Notes under the pieces: model-generated
What the model saw: only the letters and a program-made list of their open reading frames with translations
Told to the model about the DNA's origin: nothing
Database searches by the model: none
Source: an uncultured Bacteroidia bacterium
Lineage (GTDB): Bacteria > Bacteroidota > Bacteroidia > Bacteroidales > UBA932
Reading direction: 5' to 3'
DNA: 64,000 bases
Assembly (NCBI GenBank): GCA_902789435.1
Contig: CADAOA010000006.1
Location: forward strand, 20,285-84,284
Translations under genes and position numbers: made by a program
Shown: positions 62,191 through 64,000 of the stretch, in pieces
Position numbering within the stretch: position 1 is the stretch's first letter
Layout: each line of letters begins with the position of its first letter

Positions 62191-64000
62191 ATGTATTTCA
62201 GGAAGATTATGTTGACTGTGGCTGTCTTGATGACGGCTGCAGTTGTTTTGTTTTCCCAGCAGATAAAGGATGGGACTTATTCGGGAGTAAGGATTCCGGA
62301 AAAGGCGGACGGAAGCCTTAAGTTTGCGGTAATGAGCGATGTGCACATTTCGGTAGGGACACCCGCAGAAAAGGGGACACTGGATTGTGTGGAGGATATA
62401 AACAAGGATCCTGAAATACAATTTGTGCTGATAACGGGAGACATCGCAAACTTCGGTTCGGATGACGAGATAACATCGGCCAAGAATATATTCGACCATC
62501 TGAAGATGCCATGGTTCATAGTTCCCGGCAATCACGATGCAACCTGGAGTGAGAGCGGAACAAATTCCTTTACCCGTATATTCGGATACGAAAGGTTTGA
62601 GTTTGAGGCAGGTGGAATAAAGTTCCTTGGAACGCCATGCGGCCCGAACATCAGGATGGCACCGGCGCTGGTGCCAAGGGAGAGCATGCTGTGGCTGGAA
62701 GACCAGATAGAAAAGATGCCTGAATCACAGCCTCTGTTTTTCGTGAACCATTATCCTATGGACACTTCACTGCTAAAATTTGACAATGTGCTTGAACTTC
62801 TGAAGAGGAAGAACATTCAGATGGTATTCTCGGGGCACTGGCACGTTGACAAGGCGATGGAATATGAGGGGATTCCTGGAGTTATTATCCGTTCGACACT
62901 GGCAACGGCAAAGGGAGACAAGGGATATGTCATCGCGGAGTTAAAGGGGTCTCTGATTACTTTCCAGGATAAGATAGTAGGCAAGAAGGAACCTGGTAAG
63001 GTATGGTACACCGTAAGGCTGAGCCAGGGCAAGGCTTATCCGGATAACATTGTATATGAACATCCCAAGAATGATTTCAATGCACGGTTCCCTCAGGTGA
63101 AGGAAGTGTGGCGGTATGAAAACAATGCGGACATAGGAAGTGCGGCGGCAATCTGGAGGAAGAAGGGGCTTGTTTTTCCTGGTGTTGGCTTCAATGCCCT
63201 TCCATCGGTTTCCGGTGGAGTGCAGGAAGGGGATATCGTGATATTCGCCGACGAGGCAGGAATGATTTACGGCCTGGATGCAGTTTCCGGCATCAAGAAG
63301 TGGGAATTCAAGACAGAAGGAAAGATATTCTCGACTCCGGCGGTTTCCGGAGATTATGTCGTGGTGGGAAGCTCGGATAACAACATCTACTGCCTGAATC
63401 CTGAAAACGGCAAATTAAGGTGGAAATTCCCTTGTGCAAAGTCTGTACTCGGAAGCGCCAATATCTTCAAGGAAACGGTCTATATCGGGGCATCAGACGG
63501 CGTTTTCAGGGCTATAAACCTCAAGACCGGAAAACTTGTGTGGAAATATGACAAGATGAAGAGCTTCGTGGTAAGCCGCCCTTATGTGGACAAGGACCAG
63601 GTTGTCCTCGGCGACTGGGGAAACTGCCTTTATTCCTTTTCTCCTAAAAACGGAAAGGTGCAGTGGATATGGAAGACTCCGAAGAGCGTGAGGAATTACT
63701 CTCCGGCCCAGGTCTGGCCGGTTAAATCAAAAGGCAAGATTTTCATAGTGACCCCGGACAGGATCAGCTATGCAATAGATGCTGCTTCAGGAAAGACGGT
63801 TTCAAGTGTCTACGGCGGAAGGGAGGCCATAGGTCTTTCTCCTTCAGGCGGAGAATACTACATCAAATGCATGAAGGATACCGTAAGGGCTTACTCCACA
63901 GATAATCTGAAGACCGCCTGGCAGACCATAACCGAATACAAGTATGAGATAGCTCCGTCTCCGATTACCGTGAAGGAAAATGTCGGGAAGGACGGCCTAG
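62191..64000 (+). CDS. secreted metallophosphoesterase fused to a PQQ-type beta-propeller (partial)
   Basis: The frame is open from ATG 62191 to the window end (603 codons seen). A signal anchor (about 1-22) precedes a calcineurin-like phosphoesterase domain with all core ligands: SDVHIS (Asp50, His52), GDIANF (Asp84), GNHD (114-116), FVNHYP and GHWH (His216, His218). From about residue 320 PQQ-like propeller blades repeat a pattern of IYGLDAVSGIKKWEF, IYCLNPENGKLRWKF and FRAINLKTGKLVWKY. Such enzymes cleave phosphate esters outside the cytoplasm; the propeller may bind a partner or polymer. Substrate unknown. The 10-base gap suggests it is co-transcribed with batE. Confidence 0.88.
   Translation, partial: MYFRKIMLTVAVLMTAAVVLFSQQIKDGTYSGVRIPEKADGSLKFAVMSDVHISVGTPAEKGTLDCVEDINKDPEIQFVLITGDIANFGSDDEITSAKNIFDHLKMPWFIVPGNHDATWSESGTNSFTRIFGYERFEFEAGGIKFLGTPCGPNIRMAPALVPRESMLWLEDQIEKMPESQPLFFVNHYPMDTSLLKFDNVLELLKRKNIQMVFSGHWHVDKAMEYEGIPGVIIRSTLATAKGDKGYVIAELKGSLITFQDKIVGKKEPGKVWYTVRLSQGKAYPDNIVYEHPKNDFNARFPQVKEVWRYENNADIGSAAAIWRKKGLVFPGVGFNALPSVSGGVQEGDIVIFADEAGMIYGLDAVSGIKKWEFKTEGKIFSTPAVSGDYVVVGSSDNNIYCLNPENGKLRWKFPCAKSVLGSANIFKETVYIGASDGVFRAINLKTGKLVWKYDKMKSFVVSRPYVDKDQVVLGDWGNCLYSFSPKNGKVQWIWKTPKSVRNYSPAQVWPVKSKGKIFIVTPDRISYAIDAASGKTVSSVYGGREAIGLSPSGGEYYIKCMKDTVRAYSTDNLKTAWQTITEYKYEIAPSPITVKENVGKDGL

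Overview
The window is a chromosomal stretch from a member of the Bacteroidetes, most likely order Bacteroidales. Evidence is the SusC/SusD pair, BACON-domain lipoproteins, the Bat (Bacteroides aerotolerance) operon, the gene order tRNAs-tuf-tRNA-Trp-secE-nusG-rplKAJL-rpoBC, and several upstream sites matching the Bacteroidetes promoter TTTG-N17/19-TAnnTTTG. The family or genus cannot be fixed from the sequence. No prophage, insertion sequence, CRISPR array or integrase is visible, and gene density is very high (no gene-free gap over 300 bases).

Layout. 1-12.8 kb: the end of a 2-oxoacid:ferredoxin oxidoreductase beta subunit, glutamate dehydrogenase, a BACON/FnIII/M64 metallopeptidase lipoprotein, a SusC-SusD-lipoprotein operon, murI, and a membrane pyrophosphatase. 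12.8-14.9 kb: a decayed mannose-6-phosphate isomerase gene and a TlpA-like thioredoxin lipoprotein. 14.9-28 kb: the transcription/translation block on the minus strand (rpoC, rpoB, rplL, rplJ, rplA, rplK, nusG, secE, tRNA-Trp, tuf, four more tRNAs). 28-34.5 kb: dxs and three related MFS carriers. 34.5-49.5 kb: housekeeping genes (purA, ssb, aroE, an rRNA methyltransferase, lysS, recJ, aroK, parC/gyrA-like, an FtsX-type permease, rluB, era), interrupted by an AT-rich leucine-rich-repeat lipoprotein. 49.5-53.6 kb: a second M64 peptidase, then tonB-exbD-exbB and truA. 53.6-64 kb: the Bat operon (moxR, DUF58, a BatD-like gene, batA, batB+batC, batD, batE), followed by the start of a metallophosphoesterase/beta-propeller protein that runs off the window.

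How the genes fit together. Several loci point to protein or peptide use: two M64 peptidases, a SusCD uptake system with no glycoside hydrolase beside it, TonB-ExbBD to energise uptake, MFSD1-like carriers, glutamate dehydrogenase and a 2-oxoacid:ferredoxin oxidoreductase. This is an inference from gene content.

Most unusual observations: (1) batB and batC form one uninterrupted reading frame with a membrane topology that makes sense; (2) a +1 frameshift at about 59297-59300, inside a 24-bp tandem repeat encoding QDQNKDQN, separates the conserved BatC tail; (3) manA appears decayed by two internal deletions; (4) the first M64 protein has HExxxH spacing where the second has HExxH; (5) the middle of the three MFS carriers has an extra segment with two additional hydrophobic helices; (6) a strong terminator-like hairpin lies between rplL and rpoB.
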